From: Mameliella sp. CS4
GTDB lineage: Bacteria > Pseudomonadota > Alphaproteobacteria > Rhodobacterales > Rhodobacteraceae
DNA: 64,000 nt
Assembly (NCBI RefSeq): GCF_019392335.1
Contig: NZ_JAHXRQ010000013.1
Coordinates: 1 to 64,000 of the forward strand
Direction of reading: 5' to 3'
The position numbers and the translations under genes are program-made. The number at the start of each line of letters is the position of its first letter. The first letter of the stretch is position 1. The notes below the pieces were generated by a model that ran no database searches, had not been told where the DNA came from, and saw only the letters and a program-made list of their open reading frames with translations. This document shows, one piece after another, positions 1 to 8,768 of the stretch.

Positions 1-77
1 TGGCGCGGTTGACGGGGCTCGAACCCGCGACCCCCGGCGTGACAGGCCGGTACTCTAACCAACTGAGCTACAACCGC
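1..77 (-). tRNA. tRNA-Asp (anticodon GTC)
   Basis: Read on the minus strand, the segment folds as a complete cloverleaf. The acceptor 5' arm GCGGTTG (77-71) pairs with CAACCGC next to an encoded CCA (rc of bases 1-3). The anticodon loop CTGTCAC places GTC at the anticodon, and the T arm carries the usual GGTTCGA-type loop. GTC reads aspartate codons. The gene touches the window edge but is whole. High confidence in identity and strand. Confidence 0.95.
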
Positions 78-323
78 TTGACTGCCGCCGTGACCGCTTG
101 GCCGTGGCGTGAGAGGCCTTCTATGCGCAGCCCCCTGCCCCGTCAAGCGGTTTCGACCCCCGAATTCGCGCATTTTTTCATCCGGCCCGGAGAATCTAAA
201 GTGGCGCATTGGTCACGGGTTAGCAGCCGTGTTTCACGCCAATGTCAATTCACCTTGCGATTCCACGGATCGCCCGGCTTTGTCATAGGGTCTGCACGCC
301 CCAAGCCTAGCCAAGGTCGTATC

Positions 324-1088
324 ATGTCTGAATTTTCTCGCCGGGCATTCCTGTCCGCCGGCACTGCTGCTGTTGCCCTTTTTCGCCCCGACACACTCTG
401 GGCGGCCCCCGACATTGCCCTGCCTGGGGACGTGACAAAAACGGATCCGATCACGGTCACAGCCGTGAACACATCCTCACCAGTTGTTGCAATGACGTTC
501 GATGACGGGCCGCATCCGACCCTGACCCCACTGCTCCTGGATATCCTCAAAGCCCGTGGTCTACGTGCCACGTTTTACCTTATAGGTCGGAGAGTGGTGA
601 CATGGCCCGATATTGTCAAGCGCATTGCAGACGAGGGACATGAGATCGGCAACCACAGCTGGTCGCACCCAAATCTGGCCGGCTATTCGAACGCGGGCGT
701 GCTCAGCCAGATCGACCGGACCTCTGACGCGATCTTCAAGGTGACGGGCCGCCCGCCGGTCACGTTCCGCCCGCCCTACGGCGCCTTTACCCAGCGCCAG
801 CGCGTGATGCTTCACAACACCCGCAAGCTGCCCACGATCCTGTGGTCGGTGGACCCTCAGGACTGGCGTCGCCCGGGTGCCAGCGTTGTGGCCAGCCGAA
901 TCCTGTCGCATTCGCGTCCGGGCGCCATCATCCTGACCCATGACATCCAGCACGGCACGGTCCACGCGATGCCGCGGACCCTGGACGGGCTGACGGCCCG
1001 TGGAATCAAGCTGGGCACCATGAGCCAGATGATGGGCTGGCCGCTCTGGCAGAGCCGGAACTTCGTCCGGACCGCCTCGGCCGGCTGA
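324..1088 (+). CDS. Tat-exported polysaccharide deacetylase (NodB-homology, CE4)
   Basis: The 254-residue protein begins with a twin-arginine signal (SRRAFL at residues 5-10, then a hydrophobic stretch to about Ala28), so it is probably folded before export to the periplasm. The NodB domain follows with its motifs in order: TFDDGP (58-63, catalytic base and metal Asp), H-x3-H in the NHSWSH segment (His111, His115, metal ligands), RPPYG, the DPQDW segment and LTHD near the end. These are the residues of metal-dependent carbohydrate-ester deacetylases acting on chitin-like, peptidoglycan or exopolysaccharide N-acetyl groups; the substrate cannot be told. The reading frame is open upstream, but the ATG at 324 is chosen because the Tat motif follows directly. 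It converges with the pirin gene. Confidence 0.85.
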   Translation: MSEFSRRAFLSAGTAAVALFRPDTLWAAPDIALPGDVTKTDPITVTAVNTSSPVVAMTFDDGPHPTLTPLLLDILKARGLRATFYLIGRRVVTWPDIVKRIADEGHEIGNHSWSHPNLAGYSNAGVLSQIDRTSDAIFKVTGRPPVTFRPPYGAFTQRQRVMLHNTRKLPTILWSVDPQDWRRPGASVVASRILSHSRPGAIILTHDIQHGTVHAMPRTLDGLTARGIKLGTMSQMMGWPLWQSRNFVRTASAG

Positions 1089-1107
1089 ACCGGTCCGCCG
1101 GGTCAGC

Positions 1108-2046
1108 TTACCGCTCTGGCAGGGGAATATACTCCTGGTCGTCCCCGGGCGGCAGCTGAAATCGTCCATGTTCCCAGTCGCCCCGGCGCCAGGCATCCTT
1201 GGCCTCTTCGATGCGCTCACGCGAGGAGGCGACGAAGTTCCACCAGATGTAACGGCTGCCCTCCAGCGTGGCGCCGCCCAGCAGCATCAGGCGCGCACCC
1301 GCAGCCCCCGCCCGAAGGGACACCCTGTCGCCGGGACGAAACACCATCATCTGCCCGGCCTCATAGCGCGTGCCCGCAACCTCGATGGCGCCCTCGACGA
1401 CATAGACGCCACGGTCCTCGTGCTCATCGGGCAGCGGCAGAGACGCCCCCGGCTGCAGCACCGCATCGGCATAGAACATCTCGGAGGGTGTCCGCACGGG
1501 CGCGCGCTCTCCCCAGGCATTCCCGAGGATCAGCCGCACCTGTTTGCCCTCGCCGTCCAGCACGGGCAGCGCATCCGCCGGCGCATGGATAAAGTCAGGC
1601 GCGCTGTCCTCCTGGTCCTTGGGCAGGGCGACCCAGGTCTGGATGCCGAAAAACGGCATCGGCCCGGCCTGGGTGGCATCATCGGTGCGTTCCGAATGGG
1701 TGATCCCCTGCCCGGCCACCATCCAGTTGACCGCCCCCGGCTCGATCCACTTGTCCGTGCCCAGAGAGTCGCGGTGGTGCATCCTTCCCCGGTAAAGATA
1801 GCTGATCGTCGCCAACCCGATATGCGGATGAGGACGCACGTCCAATCCCTGGGTGGGCAGGAACTCTGCCGGGCCCATCTGGTCGAAAAAGATGAAAGGC
1901 CCCACCATCTGCCGACGCGGCGCGGGCAAGGCGCGCCGCACCTCGAACCCGCCCAGATCGCGGGCACGGGGGATGATGACTGTGTCGATACTGTCCACGG
2001 CATCGCCGGTGGGGCATTGCGGATCAAGGGCGGGATTCCAGCTCAT
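1108..2046 (-). CDS. Pirin family protein (bicupin)
   Basis: The 312-residue protein matches the pirin family over its length. It has an N-terminal cupin with the FIFFDQMGP segment, HPHIGLATISYLY with the metal-binding histidines, HRDSLG, the GQGITHSER motif, and a second C-terminal cupin (GVYVVEGAI ... GQMMVF). Pirins are iron-binding proteins; some bacterial ones show quercetin dioxygenase activity and others modulate enzymes or transcription, so the role here is open. The start at 2046 is favoured by an AGGAGG-type ribosome site just upstream; the open frame continues further but has low-complexity, non-family sequence. Convergent with the deacetylase, and divergent from the RimK-fusion gene across about 190 bp. 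Confidence 0.88.
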   Translation of the reverse strand: MSWNPALDPQCPTGDAVDSIDTVIIPRARDLGGFEVRRALPAPRRQMVGPFIFFDQMGPAEFLPTQGLDVRPHPHIGLATISYLYRGRMHHRDSLGTDKWIEPGAVNWMVAGQGITHSERTDDATQAGPMPFFGIQTWVALPKDQEDSAPDFIHAPADALPVLDGEGKQVRLILGNAWGERAPVRTPSEMFYADAVLQPGASLPLPDEHEDRGVYVVEGAIEVAGTRYEAGQMMVFRPGDRVSLRAGAAGARLMLLGGATLEGSRYIWWNFVASSRERIEEAKDAWRRGDWEHGRFQLPPGDDQEYIPLPER

Positions 2047-2237
2047 CTCATGTCCTCCTGTCTGACCTCTTGCAATATAGGCCCGCAAATCCTGAACGAT
2101 ATACCGACGAATTACGTCCTTTTGTGCATTTTTGCACAAAACACGATCCCGCCGCGTTATCCTCTTCCCCCCAGCCTGCGCCTTGCTGTGCGGCGCTGGC
2201 CTTGCTAGGGCTGTAAAGGCTCTGAAGGGAGGGCCGC

Positions 2238-3653
2238 ATGGACGATAGCCTTGAACCACTGCCCGGAATGATCCGATTTGGCTGGGAGGAATGGGTTTCG
2301 TTGCCCGATCTCGGCCTTCCCGCCCTTCGGGCAAAGGTGGATACCGGGGCCCGCACCTCGGCGTTGCATGCCTTCGACATCGAAACATTCGGCCCGGCCT
2401 CGGCGCCCAAGGTTCGGTTCACCGTTCACCCGGTACCCGGACGGGACGACCTGGTGATCCCCTGTTCGGCCCGGATCGTCGATCGCCGTACCGTCACCTC
2501 GTCGAACGGCGAATCCGAATCCCGCTATGTCATTGCCTCCACCATCCGCGTGGGCGACGAAAGCTGGCGGATCGAGATGACATTGACCGACCGCTCGACG
2601 ATGGCCTCGCGCATGTTGCTAGGCCGAGAAGCACTCAAGGATCACATCACAATCGTGGCCACCGACCGTTTCCAACAGCCCAAGCTCAGCTATGATGTCT
2701 ACACCACCGCACGCGTCCGCCAGGCGGCGCCGAACCGGTCGCTGCGGATCGCTGTGCTGAGCCGCGAGGACAATTACTCCACCCGCCGGCTTGTCGAAGA
2801 GGGCGAAAAGCGCGGCCACACTGTCGAGGTGATCGACACCACGCGCTGCTACATGGCGATCAACGCGCTGTCGCCAGAGGTGCATTACGACGGCAAACGC
2901 CTGCCCCGTTACGACGCCGTGATCCCGCGCATCGGCGCCAGCGTCACCTCCTATGGCACCGCCGTGATCCGCCAGTTCGAGACCATCGGCACCTTTTGCG
3001 TCAACGGCTCCGAAGGCATCACCGCCTCGCGTGACAAGCTCTATGCGCATCAGCTCATGGCGCGGCACAAGATCGGCATGCCCAACACCGCCTTTGCTGC
3101 CTCACCCAAGGACACGCAAAGCCTGATGCGGCTGGTGGGCACCGCGCCCCTGATCGTCAAGCTTCTGGAATCGACCCAAGGTAAGGGCGTTGTGCTGGCC
3201 GAGACCAAGAAAGCGGCGGAATCCGTCATCGACGCCTTCCGCGGGCTCAAGGCGAATTTCCTGGTGCAGGATTTCGTCAAGGAGGCCGCCGGAGAAGACA
3301 TTCGCTGTCTGGTCGTTGGCGGCAAGGTCGTGGCCGCGATGAAACGCACCGGGGCCGAGGGCGATTTCCGCTCGAACCTGCATCGCGGCGGTCAGGCGAC
3401 GGTGGTCCGCATCACCAAGGAAGAGCGCGAGACCGCCCTGCGCGCCGCCCGCGCCTTTCGCCTGAACCTGGCAGGGGTGGACCTGCTGCGGTCAGAGGCG
3501 GGCCCCAAAGTGCTCGAGGTCAACTCCAGCCCCGGCCTTGAGGGGATCGAGACGGCGACCAAGAAGAACGTGGCCGAAAAGCTGTATGAGCACCTGGAAT
3601 CCAAGGTCCGCCCGGCCCCGGTCAAACGCATCAGCAAGGAAGACGACAGCTGA
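2238..3653 (+). CDS. RimB-like retropepsin-type domain fused to RimK-type ATP-grasp ligase
   Basis: The 471-residue protein has two domains. Residues about 10-150 resemble the putative Zn-protease/retropepsin-like family (RimB-like), with the [13 protein letters not shown] motif and LLGRE near the end. Residues about 165-460 are a RimK-type ATP-grasp ligase: N-terminal segment [18 protein letters not shown], the ATP-binding region [14 protein letters not shown], and the metal-binding [11 protein letters not shown] near the C terminus. RimK adds glutamates to ribosomal protein S6 in gamma-proteobacteria, and RimB is a partner protease-like factor there. A single chain carrying both suggests the same job in one protein, but ligase substrates vary in this family. 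A strong GGGAGGG site precedes the ATG. No neighbouring rimA is seen. Confidence 0.85.
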   Translation: MDDSLEPLPGMIRFGWEEWVSLPDLGLPALRAKVDTGARTSALHAFDIETFGPASAPKVRFTVHPVPGRDDLVIPCSARIVDRRTVTSSNGESESRYVIASTIRVGDESWRIEMTLTDRSTMASRMLLGREALKDHITIVATDRFQQPKLSYDVYTTARVRQAAPNRSLRIAVLSREDNYSTRRLVEEGEKRGHTVEVIDTTRCYMAINALSPEVHYDGKRLPRYDAVIPRIGASVTSYGTAVIRQFETIGTFCVNGSEGITASRDKLYAHQLMARHKIGMPNTAFAASPKDTQSLMRLVGTAPLIVKLLESTQGKGVVLAETKKAAESVIDAFRGLKANFLVQDFVKEAAGEDIRCLVVGGKVVAAMKRTGAEGDFRSNLHRGGQATVVRITKEERETALRAARAFRLNLAGVDLLRSEAGPKVLEVNSSPGLEGIETATKKNVAEKLYEHLESKVRPAPVKRISKEDDS

Positions 3654-3680
3654 ACCGGCAGGGGGGCGGGTCAGGTCCGG

Positions 3681-4004
3681 TCAGTTCGGGAAGAAAAGCC
3701 CAACAATCCACCAGATGATCACGATCCAAAAGACCAGCCCCAGCAACGCCCCCGGGATAATCCACCAACCGTACCCCAACGACCATTGGAGACGGTCGGA
3801 TTGGTCCGATTTTCTCAGGTTGGTTCGCTGAAGCGCGCCCCTGTCCTGCTGAAATGCCAGAACAGACGCCAATGTTGAGATTGTGAGGTTTTTTCTCACC
3901 AGTCCAAGCCGATCCAGGGTCGTGTCTTCATTGCTGCGGGATTGCAGCGGGATGAGAGTCGTGGGCGAACTGCCTGTCTCGCACCTCCAAATAAAACATC
4001 TCAA
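3681..4004 (-). CDS. Hypothetical small protein with one C-terminal membrane segment
   Basis: No family is recognised. The convincing part is the last 35 residues: a tryptophan-rich hydrophobic helix (WWIIPGALLGLVFWIVIIWW) ending GLFFPN, which is unlikely to arise by chance in GC-rich antisense DNA. The upstream 60-70 residues look unremarkable and the true start is uncertain; the ATG at 4004 gives 107 residues, while an in-frame GTG further in would give a shorter protein. The gene lies tail-to-tail with the RimK fusion, 27 bp away, and is followed upstream by about 230 bp without a gene. The local sequence is less GC-rich than its surroundings. Confidence 0.5.
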   Translation of the reverse strand: MRCFIWRCETGSSPTTLIPLQSRSNEDTTLDRLGLVRKNLTISTLASVLAFQQDRGALQRTNLRKSDQSDRLQWSLGYGWWIIPGALLGLVFWIVIIWWIVGLFFPN

Positions 4005-4234
4005 AGTTGTATTGTAAACTCTGTGAACTTGTCACGATAGAGATGTCTTGAATTGTTCATTTCTTCGCGACAGCCGATCAGGGCCACGGCGGACCTCCGT
4101 CTTGGCCCACCCCGGCAGAAAACGACGCGATGCAAGCGCCCGAGGATCTTTCGAGGGAATGCCGCTCCGTGCTCTTTACCGCGCCCCCTACATTTCCTAT
4201 ATAATTGCTCAGCTATTCGGACACGAGGACCGCA

Positions 4235-4597
4235 ATGACCGAGCAGAACACGCAGATGGAGGGCGCCCCGCTGATCGCGCCCTCAAGCACCGATCACCCT
4301 CTTTATGACACGGTGGTCGAGGCATGCCGTTCGGTCTATGACCCTGAAATCCCGGTCAATATCTACGACTTGGGGTTGGTCTATACCGTCGACATCAACG
4401 ACCAGAACGAAGTCAGCATCATCATGACCCTGACCGCGCCGGGCTGTCCCGTCGCGGGTGAGATGCCGGGCTGGGTTGCCGAAGCGATCGAACCGCTGCC
4501 CGGCGTAAAGCAGGTCGACGTCGATCTGACCTGGGAACCGCCCTGGGGGATGGAGATGATGTCGGACGAAGCGCGGCTTGAGCTGGGGTTCATGTAA
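4235..4597 (+). CDS. sufT: SufT-like iron-sulfur cluster assembly factor (MIP18/DUF59 family)
   Basis: The 120-residue protein carries the DUF59 core: YDTVVEACRSVYDPEIPVN, DLGLVY, TLTAPGCPVAGEMP (with the conserved cysteine) and VDVDLTWEPPW. SufT proteins help mature Fe-S proteins and usually sit in or near suf operons; here it stands alone, with an A-type carrier 5 kb downstream and no sufBCDS in view. The ATG at 4235 is chosen because ACGAGG lies at good spacing; a GTG/TTG-type start ten codons earlier is less likely. The gene ends 80 bp before the SatD-like gene, with a palindrome in between that could terminate it. Confidence 0.85.
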   Translation: MTEQNTQMEGAPLIAPSSTDHPLYDTVVEACRSVYDPEIPVNIYDLGLVYTVDINDQNEVSIIMTLTAPGCPVAGEMPGWVAEAIEPLPGVKQVDVDLTWEPPWGMEMMSDEARLELGFM

Positions 4598-4631
4598 CGC
4601 AGGACTATCTTCTGGCTCATCCAGGAAGCAA

Positions 4632-4670
4632 ATTAAAACCCTTGCATTTTTCCGATGCAAGGGTTTAATT
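4632..4670 (+). promoter_or_regulatory. Palindrome between sufT and the SatD-like gene (operator or RNA hairpin)
   Basis: AAACCCTTGCAT (4636-4647) and ATGCAAGGGTTT (4655-4666) are perfect 12-bp inverted repeats around the 7-base loop TTTTCCG, with further TTAA/TTAA flanks. The right arm ends about 10 bases before the ATG at 4677. The only plausible Shine-Dalgarno core, AAGGG (4659-4663), lies inside the right arm, so a folded RNA would hide it. It could equally be a protein operator, for example for the helix-turn-helix of the adjacent gene, or a terminator of sufT followed by a short T-run. Confidence 0.7.
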
Positions 4671-4676
4671 TTGCCT

Positions 4677-5339
4677 ATGACCCAGGCTCTCGCCCATGAC
4701 TTTGCCAGCGTTCTGACCGGCGATCTTGTCGCCTCACGCAGGCATGGGGCCGAAGCCCTGGACGAGGCGATGCAGGTACTGGACCGCGCCAGCCGCGACA
4801 TCGGCGAGGATCTGGACACGAAACCCGTCTTTCAACGCCATCGCGGCGACGGTTGGCAGCTTGTCCTGCCAATGGGGCAGTACGGCTTGCGGGCCGCGCT
4901 GCGTATCCAGGCCGCGCTTGCCGCCGCCGGGTCGCTGGCCACCCGGATCGGCATCGGCGTCGGCCTGGCCCACATCCCCGATGACGGCAACCTCGCCGCC
5001 GCCTCCGGCGCGGCCTTCCACATGGCGGGCGACGTGCTGGCAGGATTGGCGCGCGGCACGCATCTGGCCCTGCCCCCAATTCCCGGCGCCCTGGGCGACG
5101 CGCTTGGCGCTCTCATGCTCTTTGTGGATCGTGAGGCACAGGGCTGGAACCGCACGCAGGGACAGGCCCTGTTCGAGGCGCTCCGCATCCAGACCCTAAC
5201 CCAGGAAGAGATCGCACAGAAAGTCGGCGTGACCCGGCAGGCGGTCCAAAGCCGCCTGTCCGGCACGGCCCTCGACGCGCTGCAGGAAACCCTTAGGGTC
5301 TACGAAAGCCGCATCGACACGATCCGGGACGCCCTGTGA
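4677..5339 (+). CDS. SatD-like regulator: cyclase-like N-terminal region plus C-terminal helix-turn-helix
   Basis: The 220-residue protein resembles the SatD family. The N-terminal 150 residues (VLTGDLVASR, then RHRGDGWQLVLP, then RIGIGVGLAH and later GAAFHMAGDVLAGL) have the spacing of a class III nucleotide-cyclase/palm fold, but the canonical metal aspartates are not all evident, so a binding rather than catalytic role is possible. This fold comparison is pattern-based inference. Residues about 168-195 (TQEEIAQKVGVTRQAVQSRLSG) are a clear helix-turn-helix. The gene overlaps the next by TGATG, implying translational coupling to a DUF3307 membrane protein, a common SatD partner. A 12-bp palindrome sits just before the ATG and may be its own operator. 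Confidence 0.75.
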   Translation: MTQALAHDFASVLTGDLVASRRHGAEALDEAMQVLDRASRDIGEDLDTKPVFQRHRGDGWQLVLPMGQYGLRAALRIQAALAAAGSLATRIGIGVGLAHIPDDGNLAAASGAAFHMAGDVLAGLARGTHLALPPIPGALGDALGALMLFVDREAQGWNRTQGQALFEALRIQTLTQEEIAQKVGVTRQAVQSRLSGTALDALQETLRVYESRIDTIRDAL

Positions 5340-6070
5340 TGCCCCCCATGCTGCCCCCTCTCGATCCGCAAGCCGCGCAGAGCTTTGCCGCGCTGTTCCT
5401 GGCGCATGTCCTGGCCGATTTCGTTTTTCAGACCCGCTGGATGGTCGACCGCAAGCGCAACCTCGCGGTGCTGCTGCTGCATGTCGGCGTGGTTTTTGTC
5501 CTCAGTTGGGGCGCGCTTGGCGGCGCTTGGGTCGTTGCGCTGATGGTGGCCCTGGCGCATTTCGCCATCGACGCGGTCAAGGCATGGTCCCCCGCCCGCT
5601 GGCGCGACACGCTGGGCGCCTTTCTGTTGGATCAGGGCGCGCATCTGCTCACCCTGCTGGCCGCCGCACTGTGGTGGCCCGCTGCCGCGTCACAGGGGCT
5701 CTGGGCGCCCTGGTTACCGCATCTGGTCGCGCCCGCGATCTTCCTCGCCGGGCTGATCAGCACGGTCCTTGCGGGCGGCTATGTCGTGGGGATGCTGACC
5801 GCCCGGTTCGAGGTGCCTCTGAAAGGCCTGCCAGAGGCCGGTCGCCTGATCGGCCAGCTGGAACGGGCGCTGATCTTTCTCTTTGTCACCATCGGGGAGC
5901 CCACCGGCATCGGGTTCCTGATCGCCGCCAAATCGGTGCTGCGCTTCGACACCGCCAAGGAGGATCACCGCGCCAGCGAATACGTGATCATCGGCACGCT
6001 GGCCTCCTTCGCCTGGGCGCTTGGCGCCAGCTATGGCACTTTGGTCCTGATGCAGATCGCCCAGCCCTGA
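5339..6070 (+). CDS. DUF3307 integral membrane protein
   Basis: The 243-residue hydrophobic protein carries the DUF3307 signature at its N terminus: LFLAHVLADFVFQTRWMVDRKR followed by LLLHVG and later ALAHFAIDAVKAW. About six to seven membrane segments can be seen. The charged histidines and aspartates inside the early helices (HVLADF, HFAIDAVK) are family hallmarks and hint at a catalytic or transport centre in the membrane, but the family has no settled function. The start codon ATG overlaps the stop of the SatD-like gene (TGATG), so the two are almost certainly co-expressed. A GTG one codon earlier is also possible. Confidence 0.85.
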   Translation: MPPMLPPLDPQAAQSFAALFLAHVLADFVFQTRWMVDRKRNLAVLLLHVGVVFVLSWGALGGAWVVALMVALAHFAIDAVKAWSPARWRDTLGAFLLDQGAHLLTLLAAALWWPAAASQGLWAPWLPHLVAPAIFLAGLISTVLAGGYVVGMLTARFEVPLKGLPEAGRLIGQLERALIFLFVTIGEPTGIGFLIAAKSVLRFDTAKEDHRASEYVIIGTLASFAWALGASYGTLVLMQIAQP

Positions 6071-6169
6071 CAAGCTCTGACAGACCGTTACCGAAGTTTG
6101 TCATACCCGTCACGCGCCCGTTACCCTGCGCCCCGATGAGAAGAGCCTCTCAACAGGAGGTCCTTATTC

Positions 6170-7411
6170 ATGAAGACGTTCACACTCGCCCTCGCCTGCG
6201 CCGCCCTGGCCGGCCCTGTCCTGGCCGAAAGCCATGCCCAGTCCTATGACGCCGATCTCACCTATGGTGTCCGCCCCGCCTACCTGGTGTCGCGGATGGA
6301 AGACGGTGCGCTCAAGGACAAGCTGCAGTCCTGCCTGGGCAACACACCCACGCGTACGCATTTCTCGGTCGGCCACCGTGGCGCGCCGCTGATGTTCCCC
6401 GAGCATACGGTTGAATCGAACCGCGCCGCTGCGGGCATGGGCGCCGGCATCCTGGAATGTGACGTGACCTTCACAGCCGATCTGGAACTGGTCTGCCGCC
6501 ACGCCCAGAACGACCTGCACACCACCACCGACATCGTCGCAGGCCCGCTGGCGTCCAAGTGCACCACGCCCTTTGCCCCGGCCTCTGGCGATGCCAAGGC
6601 CAGCGCCGAATGCCGGACCTCGGACCTGACCCTGGCAGAGTTCAAGACCCTCGCGCCCAAGATGGATTCCGCCGATGCGTCTGCCACCACGGCCAAAGCC
6701 TACCTGGGCGGCACCGCCAACTGGCGCACCGATCTTTATGCCAACGGCGCGACCCTGATGACCCACGCCGAGTCGATCGCGCTGTTCGACAGCCTCGGCG
6801 CCGATTTCACCCCCGAGCTGAAGTCCCCCTCGGTCGAGATGCCCTTCAACGGCTTCACCCAGGAAGCCTACGCACAAAAGATGATCGACGAATACAAGGC
6901 CGCCGGCATCGACCCGTCGCGCGTCTGGGCCCAGTCGTTCAACCTGTCGGACGTGCTCTACTGGATCGAGAACGAACCCGAGTTCGGCGCTCAGGCGGTC
7001 TATCTCGATGACCGCTACGAAGCCTCGGACGAGGACGAAGGCCTGATCGACCCGATGGACGCCACGACCTTCAAGCCGACGATGGCCGAACTGAAAGAGA
7101 TGGGCGTCAACTACATCGCGCCGCCGCTGTGGATGCTGGTGACGCTGGACGACACCGGCGCGATGGTGCCCTCGACCTATGCCAAAGAGGCCAATGCCGC
7201 CGGTCTGAACATCATCACCTGGTCGCTGGAACGCTCCGGCCCGCTTACCTCGGGCGGCGGCTGGTACTTCCAGTCGGTCAAGGATGCCACCGACCGCGAC
7301 GGCGACTATTTCGAGTTGCTGGACGTTCTGGCCCAGCAGGTCGGCGTCAAAGGCGTGTTTTCGGACTGGCCCGCCACCACCACGTTCTATGCGAACTGCA
7401 TGGGCCTCTGA
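6170..7411 (+). CDS. Secreted glycerophosphodiester phosphodiesterase
   Basis: The 413-residue protein starts with a Sec signal ([16 protein letters not shown], cleavage near residue 19). The GDPD barrel begins at [13 protein letters not shown] (about residues 66-78, metal- and substrate-binding His-Arg and Glu) and continues with [19 protein letters not shown], the second hallmark. The length of about 410 fits the long periplasmic glpQ-like forms with an inserted region. It hydrolyses deacylated phospholipids to glycerol-3-phosphate and an alcohol, feeding phosphate or glycerol scavenging. A strong ACAGGAGG site precedes the ATG. It appears monocistronic, with a UUCG-capped terminator about 30 bp after the stop. 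Confidence 0.9.
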   Translation: MKTFTLALACAALAGPVLAESHAQSYDADLTYGVRPAYLVSRMEDGALKDKLQSCLGNTPTRTHFSVGHRGAPLMFPEHTVESNRAAAGMGAGILECDVTFTADLELVCRHAQNDLHTTTDIVAGPLASKCTTPFAPASGDAKASAECRTSDLTLAEFKTLAPKMDSADASATTAKAYLGGTANWRTDLYANGATLMTHAESIALFDSLGADFTPELKSPSVEMPFNGFTQEAYAQKMIDEYKAAGIDPSRVWAQSFNLSDVLYWIENEPEFGAQAVYLDDRYEASDEDEGLIDPMDATTFKPTMAELKEMGVNYIAPPLWMLVTLDDTGAMVPSTYAKEANAAGLNIITWSLERSGPLTSGGGWYFQSVKDATDRDGDYFELLDVLAQQVGVKGVFSDWPATTTFYANCMGL

Positions 7412-7442
7412 GCCGCTCGCCTCGGGAACAGGACCTGCGTCG

Positions 7443-7465
7443 GGGCCGCCTTCGGGCGGCCCTTT
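7443..7465 (+). terminator. Terminator after the glycerophosphodiesterase gene
   Basis: GGGCCGCC-TTCG-GGCGGCCC followed by TTT. The eight-base-pair GC stem closed by a UUCG tetraloop is a classic stable hairpin. The T-run is short, so termination may be incomplete towards the MFS gene. Confidence 0.65.
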
Positions 7466-7568
7466 CACGCTTTCGCGCCTCTTCGCGCCTCCGGGCAGAT
7501 CCTCCAGATCGGCCCTGTCACCCGGCAGGAAAAACGGGTATCGCGGGGACACCAATTGATTGCCCCCC

Positions 7569-8768
7569 ATGCGACAGCCTCCTGCCTCTCCGCCCAGCCT
7601 GGTCACGCTTGTCCTGATGACAGTGCTGGGCATCGTCTCGGTCAACATGTTCCTGCCCTCGCTGGCGAACATGGCCCGCAGCTTTTCCATCTCCTATGGA
7701 ACGGCCAGCCTTGCGATCTCGCTTTTCATGCTGATCACCGCAGCGCTGCAGCTGGTCATCGGCCCCTTGTCGGATCTCTACGGGCGGCGCCCGGTGCTGC
7801 TGTGGTCGCTGACCCTGTTCACCTGTGCCTCTCTCGGCACGGCCCTGGCCCCGGATTTCACCAGCTTCATGGTTTTTCGCGTGCTGCAGAGCGCCGTGAT
7901 CGCGGGCAATGTCCTGTCGCGCGCCATCGTGCGCGACACCTCGCCCCCCGGCGAGGCCACCAGCCGGCTGGGCAGCATCGGCATGGCCATCGCCCTGGGG
8001 CCGATGATCGCCCCCGTGGTCGGCGGCGTGATGGACCAGGCCCTGGGCTGGCGGTCAACGCTCTGGGCCTTCACCGGCCTGGGCACGGCACTTCTCTGGC
8101 TCTGCTGGGTGGACGTGGGCGAAACCAATCCCCGCCGGGGACAGGGTTTTGCCGCCCATTTCCGCGCCTATCCGGCCCTGCTGACGGACCTGCGCTTTTG
8201 GTCCTACACGGTCTCGATGGGTCTGGGCATGGGCATCTTCTTTGCCTTCCTCGCCGGGACGCCCCTGTTGGGAGCGGCCTATTTCGACGTTTCCGAAAGC
8301 ACGGTTGGGGCGCTGATCGGCTTGCCCCCGGTCGGCTTTGTCATCGGCTCGTATCTCTCGCGCCGCCTGGGCACCCGCGTGGCTCCGCCACTGATGGTTC
8401 TTGCCGGGCGGCTGGTCTCGGTGCTGGGCCTCGGCCTGGCCCTGCTGCTCTGGACCCTGGGCCCTGGCAGCGCCTTGAGCTTTTTCCTGCTGATGCCCGT
8501 GATCGGCGTGGCCAACGGGCTCAGCACACCGGCGGGCATGGCCGGAGCCATGTCGGTGCGCCCCGACCTCGCTGGCAGCGCGGCAGGCCTGTCCGGGGCC
8601 GTGACCGTCGGCTGCGGCGCGGCCATGACCTCGGTGTCCGGCGCATTGCTGGGGACAACACCCGACCCGACGCGCCTGATCTGGCTGCTCTGGGGGCTGG
8701 CGCTGCTCTCGGTCCTGACCGCCCTGCCCGCCCTGCGCCCGGACCATCAGCCGGAACCGGCAGGCTAG
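7569..8768 (+). CDS. Bcr/CflA-type drug-resistance MFS transporter
   Basis: The 399-residue protein has 12 predicted membrane helices. The first loop motif GPLSDLYGRRPVLL and the motif C-like GPMIAPVVGG in helix 5 mark a proton-coupled drug exporter of the DHA1 Bcr/CflA group; substrates such as bicyclomycin, chloramphenicol or sulfonamides are known for relatives, but none can be assigned here. The start is placed at ATG 7569; an in-frame TTG three codons earlier is possible. No regulator is adjacent. The stop codon overlaps the stop of a convergent hypothetical gene through a shared CTAG. Confidence 0.85.
   Translation: MRQPPASPPSLVTLVLMTVLGIVSVNMFLPSLANMARSFSISYGTASLAISLFMLITAALQLVIGPLSDLYGRRPVLLWSLTLFTCASLGTALAPDFTSFMVFRVLQSAVIAGNVLSRAIVRDTSPPGEATSRLGSIGMAIALGPMIAPVVGGVMDQALGWRSTLWAFTGLGTALLWLCWVDVGETNPRRGQGFAAHFRAYPALLTDLRFWSYTVSMGLGMGIFFAFLAGTPLLGAAYFDVSESTVGALIGLPPVGFVIGSYLSRRLGTRVAPPLMVLAGRLVSVLGLGLALLLWTLGPGSALSFFLLMPVIGVANGLSTPAGMAGAMSVRPDLAGSAAGLSGAVTVGCGAAMTSVSGALLGTTPDPTRLIWLLWGLALLSVLTALPALRPDHQPEPAG

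Noticed and set aside
4048..4308. An 86-codon frame upstream of and overlapping sufT
   Set aside because: It runs out of frame into sufT, has no hydrophobic or motif content, and sufT has its own ribosome site.
6164..7690. A 508-codon minus-strand frame opposite the glycerophosphodiesterase
   Set aside because: The plus-strand gene has a signal peptide, catalytic motifs and a strong ribosome site; the opposite frame has none of these.
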